A stretch of DNA of 64,000 nucleotides, taken from contig CM044305.1 in the NCBI GenBank assembly GCA_024291935.2, positions 92,992,397 through 93,056,396 of the forward strand, read 5' to 3'. Shown here in pieces: positions 29,132 through 40,172 of this stretch. Within the stretch, counting starts at the first letter, position 1. Every line of letters begins with the position of its first letter. The translations under genes and the position numbers were made by a program. A model generated the notes under the pieces. That model ran no database searches, was not told the DNA's origin, and saw only the letters and a list, made by a program, of their open reading frames with translations. This stretch comes from Okapia johnstoni. Taxonomy: Eukaryota; Chordata; Mammalia; Artiodactyla; Giraffidae.

Positions 29132-29407
29132 CAGAGAAGGCAATGGCACCCCACTCCAGTACTCTTGCCTGGAAAATCCCATGGACAGAAGAGCCTGGTA
29201 GGCTGCAGTCCATGGGGTCGCGAAGAGTCAGACACTACTGAGCGACTTCACTTTCACTTTTCCCTTTCATGCATTGGAGAAAGAAATGGCAACCCACTCC
29301 AGTGTTCTTGCCTGGAGAATCCCAGGGACGGCGGAGCCTGGTGGGCTGCTGTCTATGCGGTCGCACAGAGTCGGACACGACTGAAGCGACTTAGAAGCAG
29401 CAGCAGC
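29132..29407 (+). mobile_element. BOV-A2 SINE (dimeric BovA)
   Basis: Two BovA monomers joined by a short linker (ttcactttcacttttccctt), ending in an agc repeat. Perfect 11-base duplication agtacttgcaa at 29121-29131 and 29408-29418. Confidence 0.95.
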
Positions 29408-29844
29408 AGTACTTGCAATACAATATTGACTAAGTGGTGAAAGTGGACACCTTGTCTTGATATCAGGAGAAAAGTATTCATTATTTTACTATTACTATGA
29501 TATTAGCCGTGTTTTTGTTTTGTTTTTTAGATACCCTTTATTTGATTAAGGAAGTTTTCTTCTGTTCCTAGTTTGCTGAAAATTTTTACTGTGAGTGATT
29601 GTTGAATGTTGTTAAACGCTTTTTCAGTATCTCTTGAAATCATCATTTGGCTTTTGTCCTTCATCTAATATGGTAAATTACATTGATTTTAGGATGTTAA
29701 ACCAATCTTTGCATTTTTGGCAGAAACCCTAGTGGTTATGATGTATGATCATTTTTATATAGTGGTATTTTTAACTTGATAATATTTTGTTAAGTATTTT
29801 AGCACTTATGTTCATGAAGGATGTAGGTTTGAAATTATTTATTT

Positions 29845-30085
29845 GTTTATGACTGGACTGGGTCTTAGGGGCTATACTGACTTTTCTCTAGTTGCAGCGT
29901 GCAGGCTTCTCATTCTGGTGGCTTCTCATTGCAGAGCACGGGGCTCTGCAGCACAGGCTCAGTATTGTGGCACACTGGCTTAGTTGCTCCGAGGCATGTG
30001 CAATCTTCCAAGATCAGGGATCGAACCCTCATCTTTTGCATTGGTAGACAGATTCTTTAACACTGAGCCACTGGGGAAGCTCCTG
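29845..30085 (-). mobile_element. CHR SINE, antisense, near full length
   Basis: Antisense CHR: ggcttagttgctccgaggca, cagggatcgaaccctcat and, at the right end, gagccactggggaagctc. Confidence 0.88.
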
Positions 30086-30847
30086 AAAGTTTTTTTCCCC
30101 CTAGTTTCTTTATCAGACTTTGGTTTGGTGTTTTGCCAACTTTATAAAACTTTCAGAAAGAGTTTGTGTGACATTGGTGCTATTTCTTCATTAAATGCTT
30201 GATAGGGCTCACTAGGAAACTCTCTGGGTCTGAAATTTCTTTATGGGAAGTATTGTGATACCAAATCCAATTTATTTAATGGATGTGGAGCCATTCTGAT
30301 GTTCTGATTCATCTCGTGTCTATTTTGGTTAGTTACATTTTTCTAAGAATTTATTTTAGTTAGCTTTTCAAGTTTATTGGCAGAAGTTGTGCATAATATT
30401 CCTATTTTTCTTAACATCTATAACATTTATAAGTGGTCAGCAAAACTTTTCTGTAAAAGGAAGATAGTAAATACTTTAGGATTCGTAAGCCATAAATGAT
30501 CTCTCTCTGCTGCACATTTTTTCTTTCCTTTGCTTGCTTCCTTTCTTTCCTTCTTCCCTCCTTCTTTCTTTTTCACACTGTTTAAAATATGAAATATAAA
30601 AGCCATATTTAGACCTACCAAATAGGCCCTTGGTGTAATTCGGCCTGCTGACCAGTTTGTCAGTCTCTGATCTATAGTGATAATCCCTCTTTCACTTTTG
30701 ATATTGATAATTTTCTTTTCTAGCTCTTTTTTTCTTGATCAGTATAACTAGGGATGTTTTCAAGTTTGATGATCCTTTACAAGAATCAATTTTTGGCTTT
30801 GTTAATTTTTTATTTTCTACTTTGTTAATATCTTATCTTTATTATTA

Positions 30848-31069
30848 GGCTTGTCTGGTGGCTCAGTGGTAATTAATCTGCCTGCATTGCAGGAGCCACA
30901 GGAGATGCAGGTTCGATCCCTAGGTCGGGAAGATCCCCTGGAGGAGAGCAGGACAACCCACTCCAGTATTCTCGCCTGGAAAATCCCATGGACAAAGGAG
31001 CCTGGTGAGTTGTAGTCCATGTGGTTGCAAAGAGTCAAACACAACTGAAGTGACTTCGCTCGCTCTTAC
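30848..31069 (+). mobile_element. Bov-tA SINE
   Basis: Complete head and body. Perfect 14-base duplication tatctttattatta at 30834-30847 and 31070-31083. Confidence 0.95.
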
Positions 31070-31337
31070 TATCTTTATTATTAATATCTCCTTCCTTGTA
31101 TTTATTGTGGGTTTATCTTGTTCTTCCTTATTTAGCTTCTTAAGGTAGATCCATAGACCACTGACTTTAGACCTTTCTTTTTTTCTATTAATAATGTAGT
31201 CATAAAAAGCTATAAATATCTTTCTATGTACTGTTTTAAGTTGTAGTCTGCAATTTTTGATACATTGTATTTTCATGATCAGCAGTTCAAAATATTTCCT
31301 ACTTTCTTCTTCAATCCATGAATTATTCAGGAGTGTA

Positions 31338-31542
31338 TTCCTTTGTTTATTTTTTAAAGATTTTTTGGATGTGGACCATTTTTTAAAAGTCTTCATTGAA
31401 TTTGTTACAATATTGCTTCCGCTTTATGTTTTGGTTTTTCGGCCATGAGGCATGTGGGATCTTAGCTCCTCGACCAGGGATCAAACCTGCACCCCCTGCA
31501 TTGGAAGGCAAAGTCTTAACCACTAGACCACCAGGGAAGTCC
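31338..31542 (-). mobile_element. CHR SINE, antisense, with its tail region
   Basis: Tail text ttggatgtggaccatt and attgcttccgctttatg, then the head ending ggaccaccagggaagtcc-like text. Perfect 10-base duplication caggagtgta at 31328-31337 and 31543-31552 defines both ends. Confidence 0.92.
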
Positions 31543-32624
31543 CAGGAGTGTACTCTTTAAGTCCCAAATATTTGGAATATATCTAAGATATATTATTGCT
31601 GTTGATTTCATGTTTATTTCATTTTGGTTACAGAATATATACAGTATAACTTCAATCCATTTAAATTTATGGACATTTGATTTATATCCCAGTGTATGAT
31701 CTATTTTGGTGTTTCATACACTTGAAAACCTTGGTGCTTCATGTGCACTTGAAAAAAATGTGCATTCTACAGTTGTTGGATATGTTGTAATGTAAATATC
31801 AATTAGGTCTCAAGGTGGTTGATAGTGTTCAGATCATTTACATCTTTGCTGATTTTTTCTTAGTTGTTTCCTAATTTAAAGGGGTGCTAAGATATCTAAC
31901 TTGGATTGTGAAATTGTGTATTTATCCCTTTAGTTGCATCAAATTTTGCTTTGTTTATTAAGTGAATATACATTTATGTTGTCATGTCTTCCTGATTATA
32001 CCTCTAATCCTAACCAGTTTATCATTATGAAATAGCCTCTTATTTCTGATAATACTCTTTGTCTTGTAATCTATTTTATGTGGTTTTAATATAGTCATTC
32101 TAGCTTTCTTATACTTACTGTATGTATACGTATACATATGTAATATGTTTTTTCAACCACTTACTTTGTATTTGTGCACTTATAGATAGCACACAGTTTG
32201 TGTTTCGCTTTTTATCCATCTGAAAATATCTGCCTTTTAATAGAGTGTGTACTTCTTTAACATTTAACATACTTTTTGATATGGTTGTATTTAGGGCTAC
32301 CATTTGATTTTATTTTCTATCTGTCCCTCTGGTTTTTGTTCCTTTTGATTTAATATTTTTTATAACTGAATTTTAATTTTTACTGCCTCTTTAGTTATGT
32401 CTATTTGCATTATTTTCTTAATGGTTGCTCTAGAGATTACAGTATACATCCTTATATTTTTTGCAGTCTACTTAAAGGTACTATTGTACCACTTCATGGA
32501 AAATGTAGAAATTTTAACCGTACATATCTGTCTATACCCTCTGTCTTTTTAAAAATGCTTTTAGGTTCATATGTTGTATTTTCATTTTTGTTCAGTTCAA
32601 GAAACTTTCTCTCTCACTCTCTCT

Positions 32625-32755
32625 GGGTTTTTTTTTTCTTTTTTCTTTTTGGCTGCATGGTATGCAGGCTCTTAGTTCCCTGACCAGGGATCAAACCTGC
32701 ACCCTCTGCAGTGGACACACAGAGTTTTAACCATTGGACTGCCAAGGAAGTCCCT
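32625..32755 (-). mobile_element. CHR SINE, antisense
   Basis: Poly-T run, ggctcttagttccctgacca, and ccattggactgccaaggaag at the right end. Confidence 0.88.
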
Positions 32756-32884
32756 ATACCCACTGTCTTTTATGTTATAGTTGTCATATATATTATTACT
32801 AACAAGATCAGAAACTCCACTAGACAGTGTTATAATCATTGTTTTAAAGGGTCTTATGAAATTGAGTGTAAAAGTAGCCTTTTA

Positions 32885-33095
32885 CGTTTGCAAGCTCAGT
32901 CGCTTCAGTCATGTCTGACTCTTTGTGACCCTATGGAATGTAGCCCACCGGGCTCCTCTGTCCATGGGATTCTCCAGGCAAGAATACTGGAGTGGGTAGC
33001 CATTCCATTCTCTAAGAGATCTTCCTGACTCAAGGACTGAACCTGGGTCTCCTGCATTGCAGGCAGATTCTTTATTGTCTGAGTTACCAGGGAAA
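32885..33095 (-). mobile_element. Bov-tA SINE, antisense (first of a tandem pair)
   Basis: Reads cagtcgcttcagtcatgtct, BovA body, then gagttaccagggaaagtg. Adjacent to a second copy in the same orientation. Confidence 0.9.
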
Positions 33096-33099
33096 GTGT

Positions 33100-33306
33100 G
33101 AAAGTTTTAGTTGCTCAGTTATGTCTGACTCTTTGAGACCCCATGGAATCCACCAGTCTCCTCTGTCCATGGGATTCTTCAGGCAAGAATACTGGAATCG
33201 GTTGCCATTCCCCTCTCCAGCAGATCTTCCTGACCGAACTCGGGTCAAACTCGGGTCTCCTGCACTGCAAGCAAATTCTTTATCATCTGAGTCACCAGGG
33301 AAGCCC
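33100..33306 (-). mobile_element. Bov-tA SINE, antisense (second of a tandem pair)
   Basis: Reads gttgctcagttatgtctgac, BovA body, then gagtcaccagggaagccc. Only a few bases separate it from the preceding copy. Confidence 0.92.
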
Positions 33307-34944
33307 TGTGTTTATCAAGATGTTTATCATTTTCAATATTCTTCATTTCTTCCTAAAGGTCTGGTGACATTTCCCTTCAATTTGAAGAAATTCACTTAGC
33401 ACTTCTTGTAGTATATGGTCTAATGGTAATGAATTTTCCTGGCTCTCATTTATCTGAAAAAAAAATTTTGGGCCTTTATTCTTGAAGGATATTTTTGTTT
33501 ACTATGGAATTCTGGATTGACAGCATTTTAGATGTTGTTCCATTCTATTTTGGTCTCAATGTTCTCTGATCAGAAATCAGTAATCATCTGAATTTTGTTT
33601 CTCTATTTGTGATGTGTAATGTGTCATTTTTCTCTCTTTGCTTTCATATATTTTCTCTCTTTTTTTTTTGCAGTCTGATTATTATGTGCCTAGACATGTT
33701 TTTCTTTATATTTTTCCTGTTTGAAGTTTGCTGAGTTTCTTGAATCTGTAAATTTATGTCTTTCACCAAATTTGGGGAGATTTCCACCATTATTTTTCTA
33801 AATATATGTTCTTCACCATTCTCTCTCTCCTCTCCTTTAGGGATTCTGATTACATGGATGTAAGATTTTTTGATGCTGCCCCACAGGTCCCTGAGACTGT
33901 ATTCATGTTTGCAATCATTTTACCATTTAGTCTTCTGATAGTATAATTTCTATTGATTTCTCTTCAAGTTCACTGACCTCTGTCATCTTCATGTTACTAC
34001 TAAGTCCACTCAGTGCAATTTTTAAAAATTTTAATATTGTATTTTTAGTTCTAAAATTTCCATTTTGTTCTCTTTTGCTTCTGTTTCTCTGTTGTTTACT
34101 CTTTTAGCATAATTGCAAGTGTATTGTCTTTAAACACTTAAGCCTTTAAAATCCTTGTCTGCTAATTCTAACATCTGAGTAATCTCAAGATTGATTTCCA
34201 TTGATTGTCTTCACTTGAAAATGGGTCATTTTCTTTTTTTTCTTAACATATAGGGTAATTTTGGATTATGTCCTGGATTTTGTGAATGGTGTATTGTGGA
34301 GACTCTGGATTTTTCTGTATTTCTCTGAGAAAATTTTTTTTGTTATACCAGACAATTAACTCGGTTGGAGTCAAACTAAATTCCATCTCTTGGATGGCAG
34401 CTCAAATGTCAGTTAAATTCCTTTATCCTTAGTTGAAGTCTGTTCTATATGTATGTGGTTCCGAGGTCAAGCTGAGTTTATACTCAGAATTTTGGCTCCC
34501 CATCACTAGCTCTCTCCTTTCCAAGATCTCCCCTTGACCTCCCAGTGGCTGTAGTTACCCTGACCTTTGTTTTGTGGTTCTTCATGCCACAAAGACTGAA
34601 GGTTTTCTATCAGAAATTTTGAGTTGTATGCAAATTTTGCAAGTTCAGACATTTGAAGCATAGCATGCAATTGCTTACATAGCTTTTTGACTGAATAGTT
34701 TTAGATATTTTTGGCAAAAACTGTAAACACTGCAAAAATGTAACCACTCTTTCAATAAATGGAGAAGAATAATTAAAATTTTGTTTCTGGAGTTGTTCAA
34801 ACATCTACCCACATGGGATTTTGAATTGGTAGTAATACTCTAGTCTGAGAGTGGGCTCAGTGGAATTACCTGGTTTTAGTGCAGGTGCAGTAAGCCATCA
34901 TTGTGGAGGGCATGACTGCCCCGTGCAGATCCCCAAGGTGGACT

Positions 34945-35110
34945 TGCTTTGGCGATCTTGGGTAAGTTACTCAGACTCTTTGAGACTAGGTTTTCTCATC
35001 TGGGGACGGAAATAGTACTAGTCCCTTAAATCAGTGATATTGTGAGGATGAATGAGATATGGATGTACAATAGCCAAATGCCTTTAGGTACTAAGCAAAT
35101 ATTTACATGG
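34945..35110 (+). repeat. MIR SINE (left arm)
   Basis: cttgggtaagttactcagac, ttttctcatctggggac and attgtgaggatgaatgagat. Mirror copy at about 60,345-60,530. Confidence 0.75.
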
Positions 35111-36469
35111 GATCACTATAATAATATCATGAGTGCTCCAAGGTCACCAAAACCTTTAAAGGTAAAGTGCAAATGTTCCAGGGTGTCTTCTGATGGTCAG
35201 AGATGTGAATTTCTCTTTGGTCATCCATGCTGTCCTTGGAAAAACATTTTATTAATTTGCCACTTTTAAAATTCAGGTGATATTGTCAACACTCATGAAC
35301 TTCTCTGGCTTCTTGCTGAAAATGTGGGAATGTCTAAAATCTCCTGCCTTTCCTACACAGCTGCAATAAAGCATAACTGAGTTGGGGATGTACCCTAGGG
35401 GGACTCTGTCTTGTCATCTACAGCTCAAGGCATTTGAGTTAGCACTTCCTGGTATGCAGAACATTTAACCAGCCCCGTACCTAGATACCAGTAACAGTCA
35501 TTGTGTGCTCCAGCCCTTCCTGCTGTAGAGGAGCTGGGAAGCAAAAAGCCCTGTAAAGCAAAGTTACTAGAAGATCCCCCATCACCCAGAACTCCCTGTA
35601 ACTGAACTTGGAGCATACTAAATCTCATAGTTTAGCAGTTTTAGGCCTATTCTTAAGTAAACATTCTCAAGCTAAGTGGATGAGGGACATGCCTGTTACA
35701 TTGGGGTATTAGCTGAAATTCAAAAAGGAAGTCTTTACATATCAGGAGAATGGCTCTGGTCAAATAGCTTTCTGTGGCATGCCTTTTCCTTTCCTAATAC
35801 ATCTAGACCAAAAACCTAATTTCGAAATATTCCTGGATGCCTAATTGATCTTGGTGGGACTGGGGAGAATGGGATTTAAGAATTCTCAAAATACCCTTAA
35901 GATAAATGATTGCACATTCTTAAGTGTTATAATTTGCCACTTTGCATAGAGTGGGATTGTGGAGAAATGGCAGTAAGCAAGGAGCATTTGGGGGGACATT
36001 GGCCCCTCACTGTTCATACATGAGTACCTGCATCGTGGCATGCAAGTAATAAAGCTAATATGACACTAAGTAAACAAATCTTTTTTGCTATTTAAATGAA
36101 ACTGCAGGAGGTACCCGTTGCCCTCCACACTGTCCCCAGACCGTTATCCATTAGGATTCCATTCTTTGTAGGAATTCTGAAGAAATGTGGAATGTTGATT
36201 GCAGCTTGCACCCCTTTCTCACTGAAGTGCTAATGTGAGTTAAACTCAATGGGGATTGGGTCCCAATTCCGTAGAGCGGCCTTGCTTGCATTAGTGGTTC
36301 AGCAGCAAAAGAAAACTTTTGGTTTTGATTTTATGAAATTCGATTGACCCCTCTGCTCTGCCTGCTCCACTGCCTTTGAACTTGATCCAGGTGCTTGGTT
36401 GGGGACTATGATCAGAATTACTGGATTTAAATAAGTAACTGTGTTGACTTTGCCTGTTAATGTATGTAT

Positions 36470-36675
36470 GTGTGTGCTCAGCTGTGGGTCTGACTCTTTG
36501 TGACCCACGAACTGTAGCCTGCCAAGATGCCTCTGTCCCAGGGGATTTTCCAGAGAGAATACTGGAGTGGGTTGCCATTTTCCTTTTCCAGGGGATATTC
36601 CCAACCCAGGGATCAAATCCACATCTCTACAGCTCTTGCATTGCCTGTTAGGGCTCCGTATTCTGGGGAGGCCCC
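36470..36675 (-). mobile_element. Bov-tA SINE, antisense (left arm)
   Basis: tgtgtgctcagctgtgggtc, then the BovA body and head to about 36,675. Several one-base gaps against other copies. Mirror at 58,751-58,966. Confidence 0.88.
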
Positions 36676-36776
36676 TTTGGCTGTAATACTTTAGAAAAAA
36701 TCTGAGCTTGAGAAAGAGAGACAAAATTGATAAATTTGAAAGGGACCACTTTTTTACCGTGTCCTCCCAGTTCATA

Positions 36777-37010
36777 GGCTTCCCAGGTGGCACAATGGTA
36801 AAGAACTCTGCTGCCAGTGCAGGAGATGACCAAGGAGAACGAGGTGTTTTATCCCTGGAGTTGGGAAGATCCCTGAGGAGGGAATAGCAACCCACTCCAG
36901 TATTCTTGCCTGGAGAATCCCACGGACAGAGAAGCCTCTCTGGGATTGGGCGTCTACCGTCCATAGAAGAGCAAAGAGCTGGACCTCCAACTGAATGACT
37001 GTGCCCATGG
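36777..37010 (+). mobile_element. Bov-tA SINE (left arm)
   Basis: aggcttcccaggtggcacaa head and cccactccagtattcttgcc body, with an unusual number of small insertions near 36,828-36,850 and 36,940-36,960. Mirror at 58,436-58,652. Confidence 0.88.
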
Positions 37011-37189
37011 TGCACACACTCCCAGTTAGCAGATAAAATGACTTTCAAAACAAAGCCATCATTTCAGGGGGCAAGACTGAGCTTAGATGGAAATAAGTAA
37101 GTCAACTGAATGGACAAAGTTCTTAAATTCTTAGATTGAAACATGTGGAAGGGTGTCCAGGAAGCAACCGGTGTCGTTAGTGTCCTTGA

Positions 37190-37350
37190 TCCTCAGATCC
37201 ATCTTAAAAAGGTAGGAGCTATTTACTATCCCTATTTGAGTAATGAATCTGAGGGGACAGAGATAAAGTAAACTTACCGAGTCCCAGAGGCAGTCAGCTG
37301 CCAGAGGTGGTAATGAGCTTGGACAGTCACTGCTGTAGGGTGTGCACTGT
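37190..37350 (-). repeat. MIR-like, antisense (left arm)
   Basis: The + strand reads ctatccctatttgagtaatg and gtcccagaggcagtcagctg, resembling an eroded antisense MIR. Mirror at about 58,090-58,260. Confidence 0.5.
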
Positions 37351-38284
37351 GATGATGAGATGATTTACTAGACATCACTGGGTTGCTGGACCTCTCCAGG
37401 ACCAGGTCTCACAGTAAATATGGTTAGTGCCTGCTTCTGTGGCATAGCCATTTCTGCATTATGACCCAGGCATAAAGCAATTAAGCCATTGTTACTGCTT
37501 GTTACCTTATAACGGACTGAATTAGGTCTAAGAAAACTGCTAGTCAACAATGTACAAAATGCTTAAATTTATTTCAATGCCTAAAAAGTGATTCCATTTA
37601 ATCTCAGTTGGCATTTGATTTTGGTTCAAACCAGATCTATTTGTTGAGCATTAATAGGAATGTGGTCATTGTCTCCCTTTTTATCTTCTCAAATATGGCT
37701 CTCGTGACCCAAAAGCTAGTAGCCCTTTCTTGAGGTCAAGCAATCTTCAAGCAGCGAGTCGGGGTGTCACGGCAAAAATGAGGAAGTTACTTCAGGGGCA
37801 TTAGGTTTGTACTGGGTGGTCCTGAATGCTCTCTGTGGTAGGTAAGTTCCTGTGGTTTGTGTTCCTGTATTGCGGTGGCAGTTGTGCCGATTCGTCCCAG
37901 CAGAGTCCCTTGTGATGTGGGCTGGGGTTTGTAAAGATGCCTGGTTTCATATTGGGTGGAGTCACTTGGATGTGGAACGTAAACACGAGCATAGGAGGAG
38001 ATAAGGCGGGATTTTAAGGTTGATTGGCAGCAAAAGACCTTTATCCATGCATCTGTGAAGTGGAATATGTCCATTCCTACCAGCTGGGTCTCTACTTACC
38101 ACTTCCTCAGTTTTTGCATCGATTTATCAGTTATTGACAAATTAGAAAATACACTCCTTTTTTAGTCTGTCAAAGCTTGATAGAATCTGACTTTAGTTGG
38201 CAAAGAAACCAACAAATTCAACTCACCAGATGACACGTTGAGGCATCTTCCCTCCCTCATAAACCTGTGGTAATCAGATGTAGT

Positions 38285-38480
38285 GGTTGTGACGCGTGGG
38301 TCCTTGGATCAGACTTCCGAGTTTGATTCTTGCTCTGTAACTTACCTGTTGTATAACCTTAATCTCGTGTGTCTCAGATTCTGCATCTGTAAAACAGGAA
38401 TATAAATAAGTGATGCCTGTGAGGATTAGGGCACCTCATACGTAAAACCTCTGTTACTATCATTATATCTATTTCCCATC
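38285..38480 (+). repeat. MIR SINE (left arm)
   Basis: cttgctctgtaacttacctg, ctcagattctgcatctgt and gatgcctgtgaggattaggg. Mirror at about 56,965-57,120. Confidence 0.75.
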
Positions 38481-39444
38481 TTCATTAGGGTGGTTCAGGT
38501 GTTATGTGTGGCTAATGTCACAGGAGAGACATACGTTTTGTTAAACAAGTTAAACTAAAAAGTTATTATCTATTTTTCTTTGGTAACAAAAATTGGGTTG
38601 TTATGGGTCTCCTTCTTTTATTTTTGCTTCTTGCTCTGCTATGGTGACAGCTCTCTTGTACCAAATGGGCCTCTTCCTGTGATCTATATTTCAAATCTAT
38701 AAATAGTCAAAAACGATACCAAATAAAAAATGATGGCAGTGTATTCAGTCTAACACCACCCAAAGTGCGAGCAGATTTTTGACTGTTTCCATGGTGATGT
38801 AGGAATATTTTGTAAACATTTTGGCCTGGGGGGAAGGTGATGAGTCTTCTTGGGGCTGGGTGGGGATGGAGGGAATGCTTTTCAATTAAAACCACGACAG
38901 CCGACCAATAGTTGAAATGAGAGGGGATCCCTCTTTCATGCAGTAAATCAGAGACATCTCAGGTCTGGGGATTTGGTTGTACATGTGGTTCTTTTGTCGT
39001 GTGATGTTCTTCTTCTATTTCTTCTTGGGTAGACGGTACTATTGATACTCTTTTAGCTCTTCTGCATAATTATAGGATAGCAAACTTATGTTTTGATAAA
39101 AAAAATATGGAGTCTGTTTTTCCAATGTAGGTCCTGACAAAACTAAACTAGAATGTGAGCTGGCTTCTCTCATTTCCTGCCTCTCCACACATTACTCATG
39201 TCCATAAGTGTGGTCATGCTGAAATATGTTAATTCAGCATTTTCTTCCCAGTAGGAGTAAAAGCACACATCGAGGTAGATTTTTCAGAAATGAGTGTTTG
39301 CTAACAACTACAGTCATTGTGATTTCAGGATGGAAAATCAGTACCAGATACGGCTTGTCTGGAATCTAACTAGCTGGACTGAAGTCCAGTAATAATCTGC
39401 ATCCAGAATCTGAGAAGCAGAGTGACATGCTATCCCTGATAATA

Positions 39445-39463
39445 GGGGGGGGGGGGGGGGGGG
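39445..39463. repeat. G19 homopolymer, present in the left arm only
   Basis: Nineteen consecutive G between ccctgataata and catgtgtcatgg. The mirror position in the right arm (about 55,940-55,965) reads through without a G run. Confidence 0.97.
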
Positions 39464-39959
39464 CATGTGTCATGGGTCTCAAGTGCCAAGGGTTGTTTAT
39501 AATTAATTCTGCTTAGTTATCATTACCATCCAAGCTATTGGGCAGGAGCAGAATTTACACATGCCCTCTTGGTCTTACTCAGCTGTCGTCAATGCCCAAG
39601 GTACCATGCTAGGGCCAGAAGCCGAGATATAAAATAGCTCTGAAACAACAGCTGTTAACCCATTTTTCTTATAATAAGAGTTTCAAATATAGCGTAAGAA
39701 AATACAGGGAAAAAAAAGCAGGAATAATTACTAAGCAATAATACTGAGGTGCAAGGTAATATAATTGAATGTATCAGCAATGGTGGGCACATGTGTGGAA
39801 GAGAGAAGAAATCACTGACTGTGGTGAAGCAGGTGGGATCTGAGATGAGCCTTGATGGGTGGGTAAAGAAACAGGAGAGGGCATTAAAGAAAGGATAGGA
39901 GAGCAAACTTCCATAGGTCGGGTCCCAGCACTAGGAACTTGGTCTAGGAAGGGGTGTTA

Positions 39960-40172
39960 GCATACGACTGGGTGGCTCAGACAGTGAAGAATCTGCCTGC
40001 AATGAGGGAGACCTGGGTTCAATCCCTTGGTCGGGAAGATCCCCTGGAGAAGCGAAAATGGCAACCCAATCCAGTATTCTTGCCTGGAAAATTCCCATGG
40101 ACAGAGGAAGTGGCAGGCTACAGTTGCTTCGGCGGTCACTAAGAGTTAGGACTATGACTGAGCAAACTAATT
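39960..40172 (+). mobile_element. Bov-tA SINE with many small indels (left arm)
   Basis: gtggctcagacagtgaagaa head and BovA body, but with irregular losses and gains in 40,100-40,160. The mirror copy at 55,245-55,440 is closer to the family consensus there. Confidence 0.88.

Larger units (their letters stand above)
24280..34610 (-). repeat. Composite antisense L1 block (old L1M host with many younger insertions)
   Basis: Antisense L1 text can be followed piecewise: 3' UTR and ORF2 tail from 24,280, ORF2 body through 26,740-27,550 and 28,900-32,600, and upstream L1-type sequence to about 34,600. It is broken by L1-BT, BovB, Bov-tA, BOV-A2 and CHR insertions listed separately. Old segments have many stops. 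The block ends where the left palindrome arm begins. Confidence 0.8.

Noticed and set aside
32885..33306. Two adjacent Bov-tA copies as one BOV-A2
   Set aside because: Each unit has its own tRNA-derived head, so they are two Bov-tA insertions in tandem rather than a dimeric BovA.
36299..37048. 249-codon antisense frame
   Set aside because: Runs through two Bov-tA SINEs and intervening sequence; SINE translations often give long frames. No partner frame of the same structure in the mirror arm.
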